Positions 1 to 8,187 of a stretch of DNA of 64,000 nucleotides are shown piece after piece (the first letter of the stretch is position 1; each line of letters opens with the position of its first letter). Origin of the DNA: JBGAKG01 sp044224495. Lineage in GTDB: Bacteria > Myxococcota_A > Polyangia > Polyangiales > Polyangiaceae. The translations under genes were made by a program, and so were the position numbers. The stretch lies in assembly GCA_044224495.1 (NCBI GenBank), contig JBGAKG010000013.1, positions 1 to 64,000 on the forward strand, in the 5' to 3' direction. The notes beneath the pieces are model-generated. The model had not been told where the DNA came from and did not search any database. It worked only from the letters and a program-made list of their open reading frames with translations.

Positions 1-88
1 GGGCACGTCCCCGACCCCGACCCCCACCCCGTCCACCGGATGGACGCCGCAATCTTCCCCAACCCGCGTCGAGTCGCGCGGAGCACGA

Positions 89-118
89 TTGACACCCCTC
101 CTTGGACCTGGGTATTCC
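89..118 (+). promoter_or_regulatory. Candidate sigma-70-type promoter before the TatT-like gene
   Basis: A perfect TTGACA hexamer lies at 89-94, followed after 18 nt by TATTCC at 113-118 as a weak -10 box. Transcription would begin only a few bases before the ATG at 127, giving a very short leader with no obvious Shine-Dalgarno. This is a pattern match only; the -10 is poor, and confidence is low. Confidence 0.35.
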
Positions 119-126
119 CGTGAGCC

Positions 127-1044
127 ATGCGCGCACGCCTCCTCACGCTCTTCCTCGCCGTAGGGATCGCTTTTTCGCAGACCAGCTGTCTGAAGAAGAT
201 CATCTTCGACGGGCAGGTCTCGGCCACGCGCAAGGGCGCGGGCGGATTGGATACGGTCGCTGACTACGAGCTCGCGCGGATCGCGGCGAGCGCGGGTCTC
301 GCGCAGTTCGAGGGCATGCACCGCCTCGGCCCGAACAACACCGACGCGCTGTTCCTGCTCACCAAGTCGTGGGTCAGCTACGGCTACGCGTTCTGCGAAG
401 ACGACTACGACGCCGCCGTCGACAAGGGCGACGACGACATGGCCGAGTACCAGAAGCGCCGCGCCCGCATGGCGTACGAGCGCTCCGTGTTCTACGGGCT
501 CGAGCTCCTCGGCCACTCGGCCGACGGCTTCGACGCCGCGAAGAAGAACGAAGAGACGTTCAAGGCGTGGCTCGACAAGAACTTCGACGACAAGGAAGAC
601 GTCGAGCCGCTCTTCTGGACCGGCTACGCGTGGCTCGCTCGCGTCAACATCGGCAAGGACGATCCGGCGCTCGTCGGGGAGCTCTTCGTCGGCATCGCGA
701 TGCTCGAGAAGGCCCGCCAGCTCGACGAGTCCTACAACCACTACTCGGTGCTCACCGCGCTCGCCGCGTACCACGCGCGCACGGCGATGAGCGAGATGGA
801 CGAAGCGCAGAAGCTCTTCGAGGACGCGCTCACCAAGACCGAGCACAAGACGCTGCTCGTCCAGGTGAACTACGCGACGCGCTGGGCCTGCAACAAGGGC
901 GACAAGGCGCTCTACGACAAGCTCCTCAACGAAGTCCTCGCCGCGGACGATCCGGACCCGCAGCAGCGTCTCACCAACGCGGTCGCGAAGCGCCGCGCGA
1001 AGCGTGCGCTCACCAAGGTCCGCATGGACAACTGCAGCTTCTGA
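127..1044 (+). CDS. tatT: TatT-like TRAP-associated TPR lipoprotein
   Basis: This 305-residue exported protein resembles TatT, the water-soluble TPR lipoprotein that partners a TRAP-transporter binding protein (described for Treponema pallidum). The N-terminus is a signal peptide ending in a lipobox-like SQTSC, so lipid anchoring at about Cys21 is likely. The rest is helical, with TPR-like stretches (roughly residues 50-70, 185-240 and 240-280) and many Asp, Lys and Ala. The genes that follow encode a TRAP binding protein and both TRAP permeases, which supports the assignment. TatT is thought to hold or deliver ligand next to the binding protein; that role here is inferred. A pair of strong hairpins follows the stop codon. 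Family assignment is fairly secure; ligand unknown. Confidence 0.78.
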   Translation: MRARLLTLFLAVGIAFSQTSCLKKIIFDGQVSATRKGAGGLDTVADYELARIAASAGLAQFEGMHRLGPNNTDALFLLTKSWVSYGYAFCEDDYDAAVDKGDDDMAEYQKRRARMAYERSVFYGLELLGHSADGFDAAKKNEETFKAWLDKNFDDKEDVEPLFWTGYAWLARVNIGKDDPALVGELFVGIAMLEKARQLDESYNHYSVLTALAAYHARTAMSEMDEAQKLFEDALTKTEHKTLLVQVNYATRWACNKGDKALYDKLLNEVLAADDPDPQQRLTNAVAKRRAKRALTKVRMDNCSF

Positions 1045-1048
1045 CCTG

Positions 1049-1096
1049 GGGGAGGCGGCACGCGCCGCCTCCCCTCGTTCGGCAAAGCCGAACGAG
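1049..1096. repeat. Two adjoining perfect hairpins after tatT
   Basis: The first hairpin pairs 1049-1059 with 1064-1074 (11 bp, loop ACGC). The second pairs 1074-1083 with 1087-1096 (10 bp, loop AAA). No T-tract follows, so this is not a classical intrinsic terminator; it may stabilise the tatT mRNA 3' end or be a REP-like element. Similar hairpin-dense sequence occurs at 13.7-13.85 kb. The rest of the gap up to 1171 holds further GC-rich imperfect repeats. Confidence 0.6.
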
Positions 1097-1171
1097 CCTC
1101 CCCTCCACGCGGAGCCTCCGCTACACGTCGGCGGCTCCGCCCCCGCTCGGCGGGTCCCCCGACTGGTCCCG

Positions 1172-1609
1172 ATGCGCCGGTTTCTTCTTCTGCTCGCTCT
1201 GGTCGGCGCTTGCACTCCGTCGTCGGGCGGCGGTGGAGCCACGACCGCGCCGAGCACGTGGGGTTCGAGCAGCTCCAGCGCCGCGCCGCCTTCCAGCGCG
1301 CGGGCGCCGATCGTGAAGGCGACCTCCTGCCGAGCGGGTCCCGCGACGTACCTCGGGTTCCGCGGCACGGGCGCGCCGCCGCCGGAGCTCCTGGAAGAAA
1401 TCCTGAAGCGCTTCCCCGACGCGCAGGTCACCGAGGTGGGCGAAGGCAAGCTCGGCGTGATCACCGCCGAGCCGCACTCGTGGGACGTGCGAGGCCGCCA
1501 CGAAGCGGCGGCCGAAGCGGTGGGCTGGAAAGGCGACGTGGTGGACTTCCCGACGGTGACCGCCGACTGCGCCATGGCGTTCCACACGCCGCCCCCGCCG
1601 CCCCACTGA
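1172..1609 (+). CDS. Small lipoprotein of unknown function
   Basis: A 145-residue protein starting at the internal ATG (MRRFLLLLALVGACTPSS), chosen because it opens a clean signal peptide with lipobox VGAC. The reading frame is open further upstream, but that part runs through the hairpin repeats and looks non-coding. A Ser/Ala/Pro linker (residues 20-45) precedes a compact alpha/beta domain of about 90 residues with two Cys, ending in a Pro-His tail. It sits between the TatT-like gene and dctP, so a link to the TRAP system is possible but unproven. I do not recognise the domain. Confidence 0.6.
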   Translation: MRRFLLLLALVGACTPSSGGGGATTAPSTWGSSSSSAAPPSSARAPIVKATSCRAGPATYLGFRGTGAPPPELLEEILKRFPDAQVTEVGEGKLGVITAEPHSWDVRGRHEAAAEAVGWKGDVVDFPTVTADCAMAFHTPPPPPH

Positions 1610-1784
1610 CTGACGCAACGCGTTACGTCTTCTTGACGCGCTCGGGTCCGGGCATTCCCGTTCCCGTTCCCGTTCCATGTTCCGTATTCGTCTTTTTTGA
1701 ATCTCGTGTCTGAGCTACCGTCCAACCGCCCAGGGCCGTAAAACCCCCTGGACTTCGATCCACGCCGGAGGAGGTAAGTCGTAC

Positions 1785-2777
1785 ATGCTTCGCAAGGTTC
1801 TTTCGTTCGTCGCCGCGGCAGCGGTGTTGGTGGGCGCTTCTTCCTCGGCTCACGCCGATCCGACGGTTCTCAAGGTCGGAACCCTTGCTCCGGGTGAGTC
1901 TCCGTGGGGTCAGGTGTTCAAGGTCTGGAAGAAAGGCGTCGAGGATCGCTCGAGCAACTCGCTCCAGCTCCAGTTCTTCTGGAACGGCCAGCAGGGCGAC
2001 GAGTCCGCGATGGTCGGCAAGATGCGCACGGGCCAGCTCGATGGCGCTGCGATCACCGCGATCGGCCTCGGCCAGATCTACAAGCAGGTGCTCGTGCTCC
2101 AGATGCCGGGCCTCTACCGTGAGTGGGCCAAGCTCGACAACGCGCGCAACGCGATGAAGGCGAGCTTCGACACCGAGTTCGAGAAGCAGGGCTTCAAGGT
2201 GCTCGGCTGGGGTGACGTCGGTCGCGCCCACGTCATGTCGAAGGGCTTCGCGGTCAAGACGCCCGCGGACTTCAAGCACAAGAACACGTACTACATCGCC
2301 GGCGACCCCGTCGGTCCGGTCATGTACTCGGTCATCGGCGACGTGACCCCGAAGCAGGTCTCGGTCCCCGAGATCCTCCCGGGCCTCACGAACGGCACGA
2401 TCAACATCGTCGTCGCTCCGTCGCTCGCAGCCGAGCAGCTCCAGTGGGCCTCGCGCCTCGACAACATCAACACCGCGGTCGGCGGCGTCGCGATCGGCGC
2501 GCTCGTCTTCTCGTCGGCGAAGCTCAAGAGCCTCCCGGCGGACGCGCAGACGATCCTCCTCGAGACCGGCAAGGTCGCGGGCGAGGCGCTCACCACGCGC
2601 ATCCGGCGCGAGGACGACGCCGCGTACGGCCGCCTCGCGGGCCGCATGACGAAGTACGATCCCACCCCGGCCGACACGGCGGAGTGGAACAAGATGTTCT
2701 CCGACACGCGCGCGAAGCTCCGCGGCGCGGTCTTCAACGCGCAGATCTTCGACGACGCGGTGAAGTACTCGCAGTGA
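1785..2777 (+). CDS. dctP: TRAP transporter substrate-binding protein (DctP family)
   Basis: A periplasmic binding protein of 330 residues with a signal peptide cleaved after AHA (about residue 24). The DctP fold is indicated by the start of the mature protein (VLKVGTLAPGESPWGQ), by MVGKMRTGQLDGAAI near 77-90, and by the KTPADFK segment near 158-164. In typical DctP proteins that last segment continues into GxKIR, whose Arg binds the substrate carboxylate. Here it reads HKNTYYIAGD, so the usual Arg is absent; an unusual, perhaps non-carboxylate, ligand is likely. A strong Shine-Dalgarno (GGAGGAGGT, 1767-1775) precedes the ATG. The 175-nt leader contains a short CGTTCC tandem repeat near 1660-1676 but no confident promoter. 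A terminator separates it from the permease genes. Confidence 0.88.
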   Translation: MLRKVLSFVAAAAVLVGASSSAHADPTVLKVGTLAPGESPWGQVFKVWKKGVEDRSSNSLQLQFFWNGQQGDESAMVGKMRTGQLDGAAITAIGLGQIYKQVLVLQMPGLYREWAKLDNARNAMKASFDTEFEKQGFKVLGWGDVGRAHVMSKGFAVKTPADFKHKNTYYIAGDPVGPVMYSVIGDVTPKQVSVPEILPGLTNGTINIVVAPSLAAEQLQWASRLDNINTAVGGVAIGALVFSSAKLKSLPADAQTILLETGKVAGEALTTRIRREDDAAYGRLAGRMTKYDPTPADTAEWNKMFSDTRAKLRGAVFNAQIFDDAVKYSQ

Positions 2778-2802
2778 GCTGAGCTCCTTCGAGCGACAGC
2801 AA

Positions 2803-2839
2803 AGCCCCGGCTCCGCAAGGACGCCGGGGCTTTTCTTTT
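2803..2839 (+). terminator. Intrinsic terminator between dctP and dctQ
   Basis: Stem 2803-2811 (AGCCCCGGC) pairs with 2823-2831 (GCCGGGGCT) across an 11-nt loop and is followed by TTTCTTTT. It lies 25 nt after the dctP stop. A leaky terminator here would give much more binding protein than permease, a common arrangement in binding-protein-dependent transporters. Confidence 0.85.
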
Positions 2840-2887
2840 GGAGTTTTGGCGTTCATTTCGTGCGCTTTCCGTTACCCTCGCGTTTCG

Positions 2888-4432
2888 ATGACCGACGACA
2901 AGGACAAGGGGAAGCCCGAGGCGAAGGAAGAGCCGGCGACCGCGCCGAAGGACGAAACGCCCCAGTCGAAGGCCAAGGACGAGCCAGAGGCCAAGGACGA
3001 GCCGCTCACCAAGGAAGAGCTCGAAGAGCAGGAAGCTGCTTCCGAGAAGGCCGCGGCCGAGAAGAAGGCTGCCGACGAGAAGAAGGCCGAGCCCGAGCCC
3101 GAAGCGAAGAAGGTCGAGCCCGAGCCCGAAGCGAAGAAGGCCGAGCCCGAGCCCGAAGACGACGCAAAGGATGCGTCGCCACCGCCGAAGAAGGTCGCCG
3201 CGAAGGCGAAGCCGAAGGCCGCGCCCGAGGAGAAGTCGGACGCGCCGAAGGAAGGCGAGGGGATGGCCTGGGCCAAGCCGCTCGTGAAGTTCGACGAGTG
3301 GTGGACGAAGTGGGAGGCACGCATGGTGCTCGGCGTCCTCGGCGCCGAGATCATCGCGCTCTCGATCTGGGTTCTCCTCAAGGGCCTGTCGTCGGAGTGG
3401 CACCCGGGCGGCGCGGACGCGTCGGGCCTCGTGTGGCGCGGCGCGCTCGGCGCCATCGTGCTCGGGCTGATCGCGAACCGCGCGCTCCGTCCGAAGGACG
3501 AGAAAGACGCCGGCGCACGGCGCAACCACCAGATCGGCGTGCTGGTCGCGATCGTCGTCGGCATGGTCGCCGCGCGCTTCTGGGGCTCCACCGGCAGCGA
3601 GTACTTCTCGAACCTGCTGAATTGGTTGCAGAGTGCATCGAGCTTGACGCTCATCGGCGGCCTGCGCGGCGTCGCCACGCGCCTCACGCTGTGGGTCGCG
3701 CTCCTCGGCGCTTCGCTCGCGACGGCGCAGGGCAAGCACATCAACGTCGACGTCGTCATGCGCTACGTCCCGGTGAAGATGCGCGTGCCGATCGCCGTCC
3801 TCGGCTGGATGACGGCGGGCCTCGTCTGTGCGACCGGCGCCTACGGCTTCGTCGACCACCTCGCGATCGCCGAGTTCAAGGTCATGGAGCAGGGCCCGTG
3901 CGAGGCGAACCCGATGGACACCTGCACGTTCACCTTCGGCGAGCGGATGAAGAAGGTCCGCCACGAAGCGCGGCGGGACGTCTTCTTGCTCGGGCGCCAG
4001 GCCTCCCTCGACCTCAAGACGCTCCCCAAGGTCCTCGGCGGCACGAAGTACAAGGACTACCTCAAGGCCAAGGACTGGAACGAGTGGCTCGCCGGCGAAG
4101 AGGGCTGGACCGAGTACTTCCCCAAGGAAGACGTCGAGGGGCAGAAGCTCGACGAGAGCGATCCGACCGTCACGCGCCTCCCCGTCATCAACGTGCCGGG
4201 CGGCAACGAGGACACCAACGGCCTCATGCGCCGCGACGCGGACTTCATCTTCCCGTTCGGGCTCCTGATGATCGCGCTCCGGTTCCTGCTTCGTTCGATC
4301 CTCGCCATCGCGGGCTGGGTCAAGGTCGACCCCGACGCGGCGCACGGTGATCCGGACATCCAGAGCGCGCACAAGAGCGAGGGCGAAGAGGAGCCCAAAG
4401 CCGACGCCGCCGCCGAAGGGGGTGCAGCGTGA
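2888..4432 (+). CDS. dctQ: TRAP transporter small permease (DctQ-like) with long charged N-terminal tail
   Basis: Start taken at MTDDKDKG; an ATG 42 nt upstream lies in the terminator tail and is less likely. The 514-residue product begins with about 120 residues rich in Lys, Glu, Pro and Ala, including a 9-residue repeat (AEPEPEAKK). Hydrophobic helices follow near residues 145-165, 190-205, 215-230 and 260-280, and another near 455-475. An extra hydrophilic region of about 150 residues (with several Cys and many charged residues) lies before the last helix. DctQ proteins are normally about 150-220 residues, so this one is greatly enlarged at both places. It forms the membrane complex with DctM; the stop overlaps the dctM GTG by 4 nt. 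Identity rests on helix pattern and gene order. Confidence 0.75.
   Translation: MTDDKDKGKPEAKEEPATAPKDETPQSKAKDEPEAKDEPLTKEELEEQEAASEKAAAEKKAADEKKAEPEPEAKKVEPEPEAKKAEPEPEDDAKDASPPPKKVAAKAKPKAAPEEKSDAPKEGEGMAWAKPLVKFDEWWTKWEARMVLGVLGAEIIALSIWVLLKGLSSEWHPGGADASGLVWRGALGAIVLGLIANRALRPKDEKDAGARRNHQIGVLVAIVVGMVAARFWGSTGSEYFSNLLNWLQSASSLTLIGGLRGVATRLTLWVALLGASLATAQGKHINVDVVMRYVPVKMRVPIAVLGWMTAGLVCATGAYGFVDHLAIAEFKVMEQGPCEANPMDTCTFTFGERMKKVRHEARRDVFLLGRQASLDLKTLPKVLGGTKYKDYLKAKDWNEWLAGEEGWTEYFPKEDVEGQKLDESDPTVTRLPVINVPGGNEDTNGLMRRDADFIFPFGLLMIALRFLLRSILAIAGWVKVDPDAAHGDPDIQSAHKSEGEEEPKADAAAEGGAA
3086..3163 (+). repeat. 27-nt in-frame tandem repeat in dctQ
   Basis: Almost three copies of a 27-nt unit encode (A/V)EPEPEAKK. 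The units start at 3086, 3113 and 3140 and are nearly identical. It makes the acidic/Pro spacer of the N-terminal tail and could vary in copy number by slippage. Confidence 0.8.
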
Positions 4433-6192
4433 GCACCAAGGTCACCCCGCGTCAGGCGGCGACGAGCCTCGGCTCCGTCGGCGCCATCGTCACGATCATC
4501 GGCATCTTCGGCGGCTTCATGCCGGCGATGGTCATCCTCCTCGCGCTGCTCGGCACGCCGCTCTTCGCGGTCATGGGCGGCGCGAGCGAGCTCGCGTGGC
4601 TGTTCCACCACGACCCGGCGCAGCAGAAGCTCGAGCGCATCGCGGCGAACATCCTCACCGAGCACTTTGCCGGTAGCCCGATCCTCGTCACGATCCCGCT
4701 CTTCACGTTCGTCGGCTACGTGCTCGCGGAGTCCAAGACCGCCGAGCGCCTGGTCCGCGTGTCGAAGGCCGTGTTCGGCTGGATGCCGGGCGGCTTGGCG
4801 ATCGTGTGCGTCGTCGCGAGCGCGGTCTTCACGCTCTTCACCGGCGGCTCCGGCGTCACGATCATCGCGATCGGCGGTCTCCTGTACCCGGCCCTCCGCA
4901 AGGAAGGCTACTCGGAGCGGTTCTCGCTCGGCGTGCTCACGAGCGGCGGCTCGATCGGATTGCTCCTGCCGTTCTCGGTCCCGCTGATGGTCTACTCGAT
5001 CGTCGGCCACGTCGACCTCGAAGCGGCGAACAAGGCGGTCGTCGCACCGGGCTTGCTCGTCCTCCTGATCTTCTCGGCCTACGCGGTCTACATCGGCGTG
5101 AAGGAGAAGATCCCGCGCAAGCCCTTCGACATCAAAGAGGTCGGGCTCGCGATGTGGGAGTTCAAGTGGGAGCTCGGCATCCCCACCGTGCTCATCGTCG
5201 GCTTCAAGTACGGCGGTGCGCAGCTCGACGAGGTCGCCGGCATCCTTGCGCTCTACACGGTTCTGATCGAGGTGTTCGTCTACAAGGACATCTCGTTCAA
5301 GAAGGACGTGCCGCGCATCACGAAGACGGCGCTCAGCCTCGGCGGCGCGATCATCCTGATCCTGTCGATGGCGAACGCGCTCATCAACTACGTCGTCCAG
5401 GAGAAGATCCCCGACGCGGTGCTGAACTTCATGTTGAAGCTCGGCATCGACTCGACGCCGAAGTTCCTCATCGCGATGAACCTCTTCTTGCTGGTTCTCG
5501 GCATGGTGATGGAAGGCTTCAGCGCGATCCTCGTCGCGGTGCCGCTCATCCTGCCGTTCGCGGCGCGGTTCCACCTGGGGCCGTTCCACACGGCGATGAT
5601 CTTCCTCGTGAACCTCGAGCTCGCGTACTGCATGCCGCCGCTCGGGCTGAACCTGTTCATCTCGTCGTTCCGCTTCAACCGGACGCCGACGAGCCTCTAC
5701 CGGCCCATCTTGCCGTTCTTGGGGGTACTCCTGGCGGCGCTCCTGCTCATCTCCTACGTGCCGAGCATCTCCACGCTCACGATCCGCAGCACCATCGCGG
5801 CGGCGCGTGAGAAGGCCGAGAAGGACGGCGTTCCGCCGACCGAGGCGTGGAAGCTCGAGTGCGTGCAGGAAGATCCGAACAACCCGCAGCCGTGCACGGA
5901 CGAAGAGCGGAAGAAGTACGCAGAGCCCGCTCCGACCACCCCGCCCACGGTCGACACCACGAACCCGCCGCCGCCCGCAGGCGACGGGGGCGAGGACGAC
6001 GATCTGCTCAAGATGATGATGGGCGGCGACGGCGGCTCCGGCGGTGGTGGCGGTGAGCAGAGCGACGACGATCTGCTGAAGCAGATGATGGGCGGCGGCG
6101 GCGACGCGGGGGCGGCTCCGGCCCCGTCCGCGACGCAGACCGACGACGATCTGCTCAAGCAGATGATGGGAGCGGGGAAAGACGGCGGCTGA
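4429..6192 (+). CDS. dctM: TRAP transporter large permease (DctM) with repeated C-terminal tail
   Basis: The GTG start overlaps the dctQ stop (GTGA). The first 460 residues carry the many-helix DctM channel, with typical segments such as FTGGSGVTIIAIGG (about 138-151), SGGSIGLLLPFSVPL (about 169-183) and CMPPLGLNLF (about 402-411). It uses the ion gradient to import the ligand delivered by DctP. After the last helix (near 450) comes a soluble extension of about 130 residues, unusual for DctM. It is rich in Pro, Gly and Asp and holds three copies of DDDLLK(Q/M)MMG-like sequence at residues 523-532, 546-555 and 572-581. The core assignment is secure; the tail has no known role. Convergent with the next gene, 15 nt apart. 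Confidence 0.9.
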   Translation: MSTKVTPRQAATSLGSVGAIVTIIGIFGGFMPAMVILLALLGTPLFAVMGGASELAWLFHHDPAQQKLERIAANILTEHFAGSPILVTIPLFTFVGYVLAESKTAERLVRVSKAVFGWMPGGLAIVCVVASAVFTLFTGGSGVTIIAIGGLLYPALRKEGYSERFSLGVLTSGGSIGLLLPFSVPLMVYSIVGHVDLEAANKAVVAPGLLVLLIFSAYAVYIGVKEKIPRKPFDIKEVGLAMWEFKWELGIPTVLIVGFKYGGAQLDEVAGILALYTVLIEVFVYKDISFKKDVPRITKTALSLGGAIILILSMANALINYVVQEKIPDAVLNFMLKLGIDSTPKFLIAMNLFLLVLGMVMEGFSAILVAVPLILPFAARFHLGPFHTAMIFLVNLELAYCMPPLGLNLFISSFRFNRTPTSLYRPILPFLGVLLAALLLISYVPSISTLTIRSTIAAAREKAEKDGVPPTEAWKLECVQEDPNNPQPCTDEERKKYAEPAPTTPPTVDTTNPPPPAGDGGEDDDLLKMMMGGDGGSGGGGGEQSDDDLLKQMMGGGGDAGAAPAPSATQTDDDLLKQMMGAGKDGG

Positions 6193-6207
6193 CCGCGCGC
6201 GCCGAGC

Positions 6208-7404
6208 TCACGTGAGCTTGGCGAGGCGCGACGGGACGTCGGCGATGGCGAGCGCCGTCACGCTCCGCCCGAGTGGGAACGATTTGGCTCCGGGGTAAAC
6301 GACGAAGACGTGATCGAGGGCGAGATCTTCGCCCGCGATCTGGATCGACTTCGTCACCCTCGGAGTATCGGTGCGCTTGAACTCGAACCCGATGCGCTTT
6401 CCGCGAGGAAAAACCAAGAGGTCGAGCTCCGCCGCGGCGTGAGTGGCCCAGAAGAAGCACTCCTGGGCGGGTGCACGCAGGGTGCGAATGACGTTCTCCA
6501 GCGCGAAGCCTTCCCACGACGCACCGACCTTGGGATGCACGTCGAGCTCACGGGCGCTCCTGACTCCCAGAAGTGCGTGGAGGACGCCGCTGTCACGGAG
6601 GTAGACCTTGGGCGCCTTGACCTGCCGCTTCGAGATGTTCGCGTGCCAGGGTTGCAGCTCGCGCACCATGAACGTTTGAGTCAGGACGTCGACGTAGTGG
6701 CGGATGGTCTTGTCGGTGACGTCGAGCGATCGCCCGAGCTCGGACAGATTGAGCGTCTGCCCATGAACGTGTGCGAGCATCATCCAGAAACGTCGAAGCG
6801 CCGAAGCAGGGATTCGCAACCCGAACGAGGGGACGTCCCGTTCGAGAAAGGTGCTCACGTAGTCGGCGAGCCACGCAAAGGCGGCTCGGTCCGAGGGGGC
6901 GAGGAAAGCCCGCGGCATGCCACCGCGAAGCCACAGCCTGACGATTTGCATCGTCTCGAAGGTCGAGAACGGTGCGAGCTCGAGGTAGGCGATGCGACCC
7001 GCGAGCGTCTCGGACGACTGGCGCAGGAGATCGCCGGACGCGCTTCCGAGCAGTAGGAACCGACGCTGTTTGGAGCGCGGCGCGTCGACGAGGACTCGGA
7101 GGATGGGGAACAGGTCGGGGCGACGTTGGACTTCGTCGATGACGACGAACGGTGCCGCATCGGCCAGTGCGAGGCGGGCGTCGGCGAGGCGGGCGAGATC
7201 GGTGGGGTCCTCGAGGTCGAACCACGTCGTCTCGGTCCGGAGTCGCTTCGTGATGTCGCGCGCGAGTGTCGTCTTGCCGACTTGACGTGAGCCGACGAGG
7301 GCGACCGCCGGGGAGCGCCGGAGCGCTGCTTCCAGATCGGTTCGAGCTCGGGCGCGATCCATCCTTGAAATTTCGAGCATAGACTCCGAAAATGCAAGGA
7401 TCAT
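6208..7404 (-). CDS. AAA-family ATPase with DUF4143 domain
   Basis: A 398-residue protein of the AAA_14/DUF4143 family, common in bacteria and archaea and often thought to belong to toxin-antitoxin-like or defence-type modules. Visible parts are Walker A (GSRQVGKTT, residues 38-46), Walker B (FVVIDEV, 86-92), a sensor-like LLLGSAS, and a C-terminal DUF4143 region with ELDLLVF and GFEFKRTD, which looks like a PD-(D/E)xK-type nuclease core. Alternative starts are Met9 (7380) and Met15 (7362); an AAGG lies just before Met15. It is flanked by a gene-poor relic-like stretch and is not in an operon with its neighbours, consistent with an acquired accessory gene. Confidence 0.85.
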   Translation of the reverse strand: MILAFSESMLEISRMDRARARTDLEAALRRSPAVALVGSRQVGKTTLARDITKRLRTETTWFDLEDPTDLARLADARLALADAAPFVVIDEVQRRPDLFPILRVLVDAPRSKQRRFLLLGSASGDLLRQSSETLAGRIAYLELAPFSTFETMQIVRLWLRGGMPRAFLAPSDRAAFAWLADYVSTFLERDVPSFGLRIPASALRRFWMMLAHVHGQTLNLSELGRSLDVTDKTIRHYVDVLTQTFMVRELQPWHANISKRQVKAPKVYLRDSGVLHALLGVRSARELDVHPKVGASWEGFALENVIRTLRAPAQECFFWATHAAAELDLLVFPRGKRIGFEFKRTDTPRVTKSIQIAGEDLALDHVFVVYPGAKSFPLGRSVTALAIADVPSRLAKLT

Positions 7405-7710
7405 CCGGGCTCGCGCTTGCGGACCCTTTGGGCGGCGAACAGGTGCGGGCTGGTGAATCCGTGACCGCGGGCTACGCTGAAGAAGTGCCGGTTGGTCAGG
7501 ACGCTGGAGTCGTTCAAGCGACGCAGGATGAAGGCCCTCTCACTCTCGCCGTCGAGGTGCTGGCGCTGCCCGTTCCAGCGCTCGTCGTGGCACTCGTGGC
7601 TTGGTCATGGATCAGACGGAAGAAGTTCAAGCTGACCCGTTGGTCCGGCACCGACGTCTTCCCGCCGAGTCCCCCCTGATCCGACGAGCTTCGCATCGCC
7701 AGGTGCGAAT
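7405..7710. other. Gene-poor gap with possible coding relic
   Basis: No gene with a start codon and good support is seen in this 306-bp gap. On the minus strand the frame 7604-7401 is open for 67 codons and reads like protein (for example DGESERAFILRRLNDSS and LTNRHFFSVARGHGF), but it has no start. Another frame just upstream reads RVSLNFFRLIHDQ. This may be a frameshifted, truncated remnant. The plus-strand ORF 7392-7679 is probably its shadow. I do not recognise the parent family. Confidence 0.2.
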
Positions 7711-8172
7711 TCAGCGCGCCACGGCCTCGCGGAGCATCCGCTCCAGCTCTTCGCGCACGGCGGCCTCCTCCTCGGCGTCGCGCGGCTTCGCGACGCGCGC
7801 GAAGCGGCCGTCGCCGTCGGTGAGCGCGATCCACGGCGAGCCGTCGCAGACGATCGTGTCGACGACCACGTCGGGCGACAAGCGCAGCGTGGCCGCTTCG
7901 ACCATCGTGCCCGCCCGGCGAATGACGCGGATGCGTTCGTGCAGCGGAAGCGCCATCACCGTCGCCGTCGGTTGAACCAACAGGGCAACGACGAGTCCCC
8001 CTACCAACGCGACGACGAGAGCGCCACCGACCGGATCGACCCCGGTGAAGACGAGGATGAGCGGGACGGCAAGGAGCGTCCCGACGAGCCCCAGAACGAG
8101 CGGCCGCCAGACCGCGTTCACGCGGACGACGAGGTGGCCGGAGCGCGGCGTGAGATCGCGGTAAGGCCTCAC
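7711..8172 (-). CDS. Small two-helix membrane protein in the sterol operon
   Basis: A 153-residue protein starting at GTG, with AAGG a few bases upstream, only 15 nt after the oxidosqualene cyclase stop, so probably co-transcribed with it. Two strong membrane helices lie at about residues 24-43 and 48-67. A soluble C-terminal domain of about 85 residues follows, with a beta-rich middle and a charged helix at the end. I do not recognise the family. The topology predicts a membrane-attached domain, and the operon position suggests a link to the membrane where sterol synthesis takes place; that is inference only. Confidence 0.65.
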   Translation of the reverse strand: MRPYRDLTPRSGHLVVRVNAVWRPLVLGLVGTLLAVPLILVFTGVDPVGGALVVALVGGLVVALLVQPTATVMALPLHERIRVIRRAGTMVEAATLRLSPDVVVDTIVCDGSPWIALTDGDGRFARVAKPRDAEEEAAVREELERMLREAVAR

Positions 8173-8187
8173 GCCTTTCGGTGTAGC

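Noticed and set aside
2291..4372. Minus-strand 693-residue frame opposite dctQ
   Set aside because: Shadow of dctP and dctQ; no domain.
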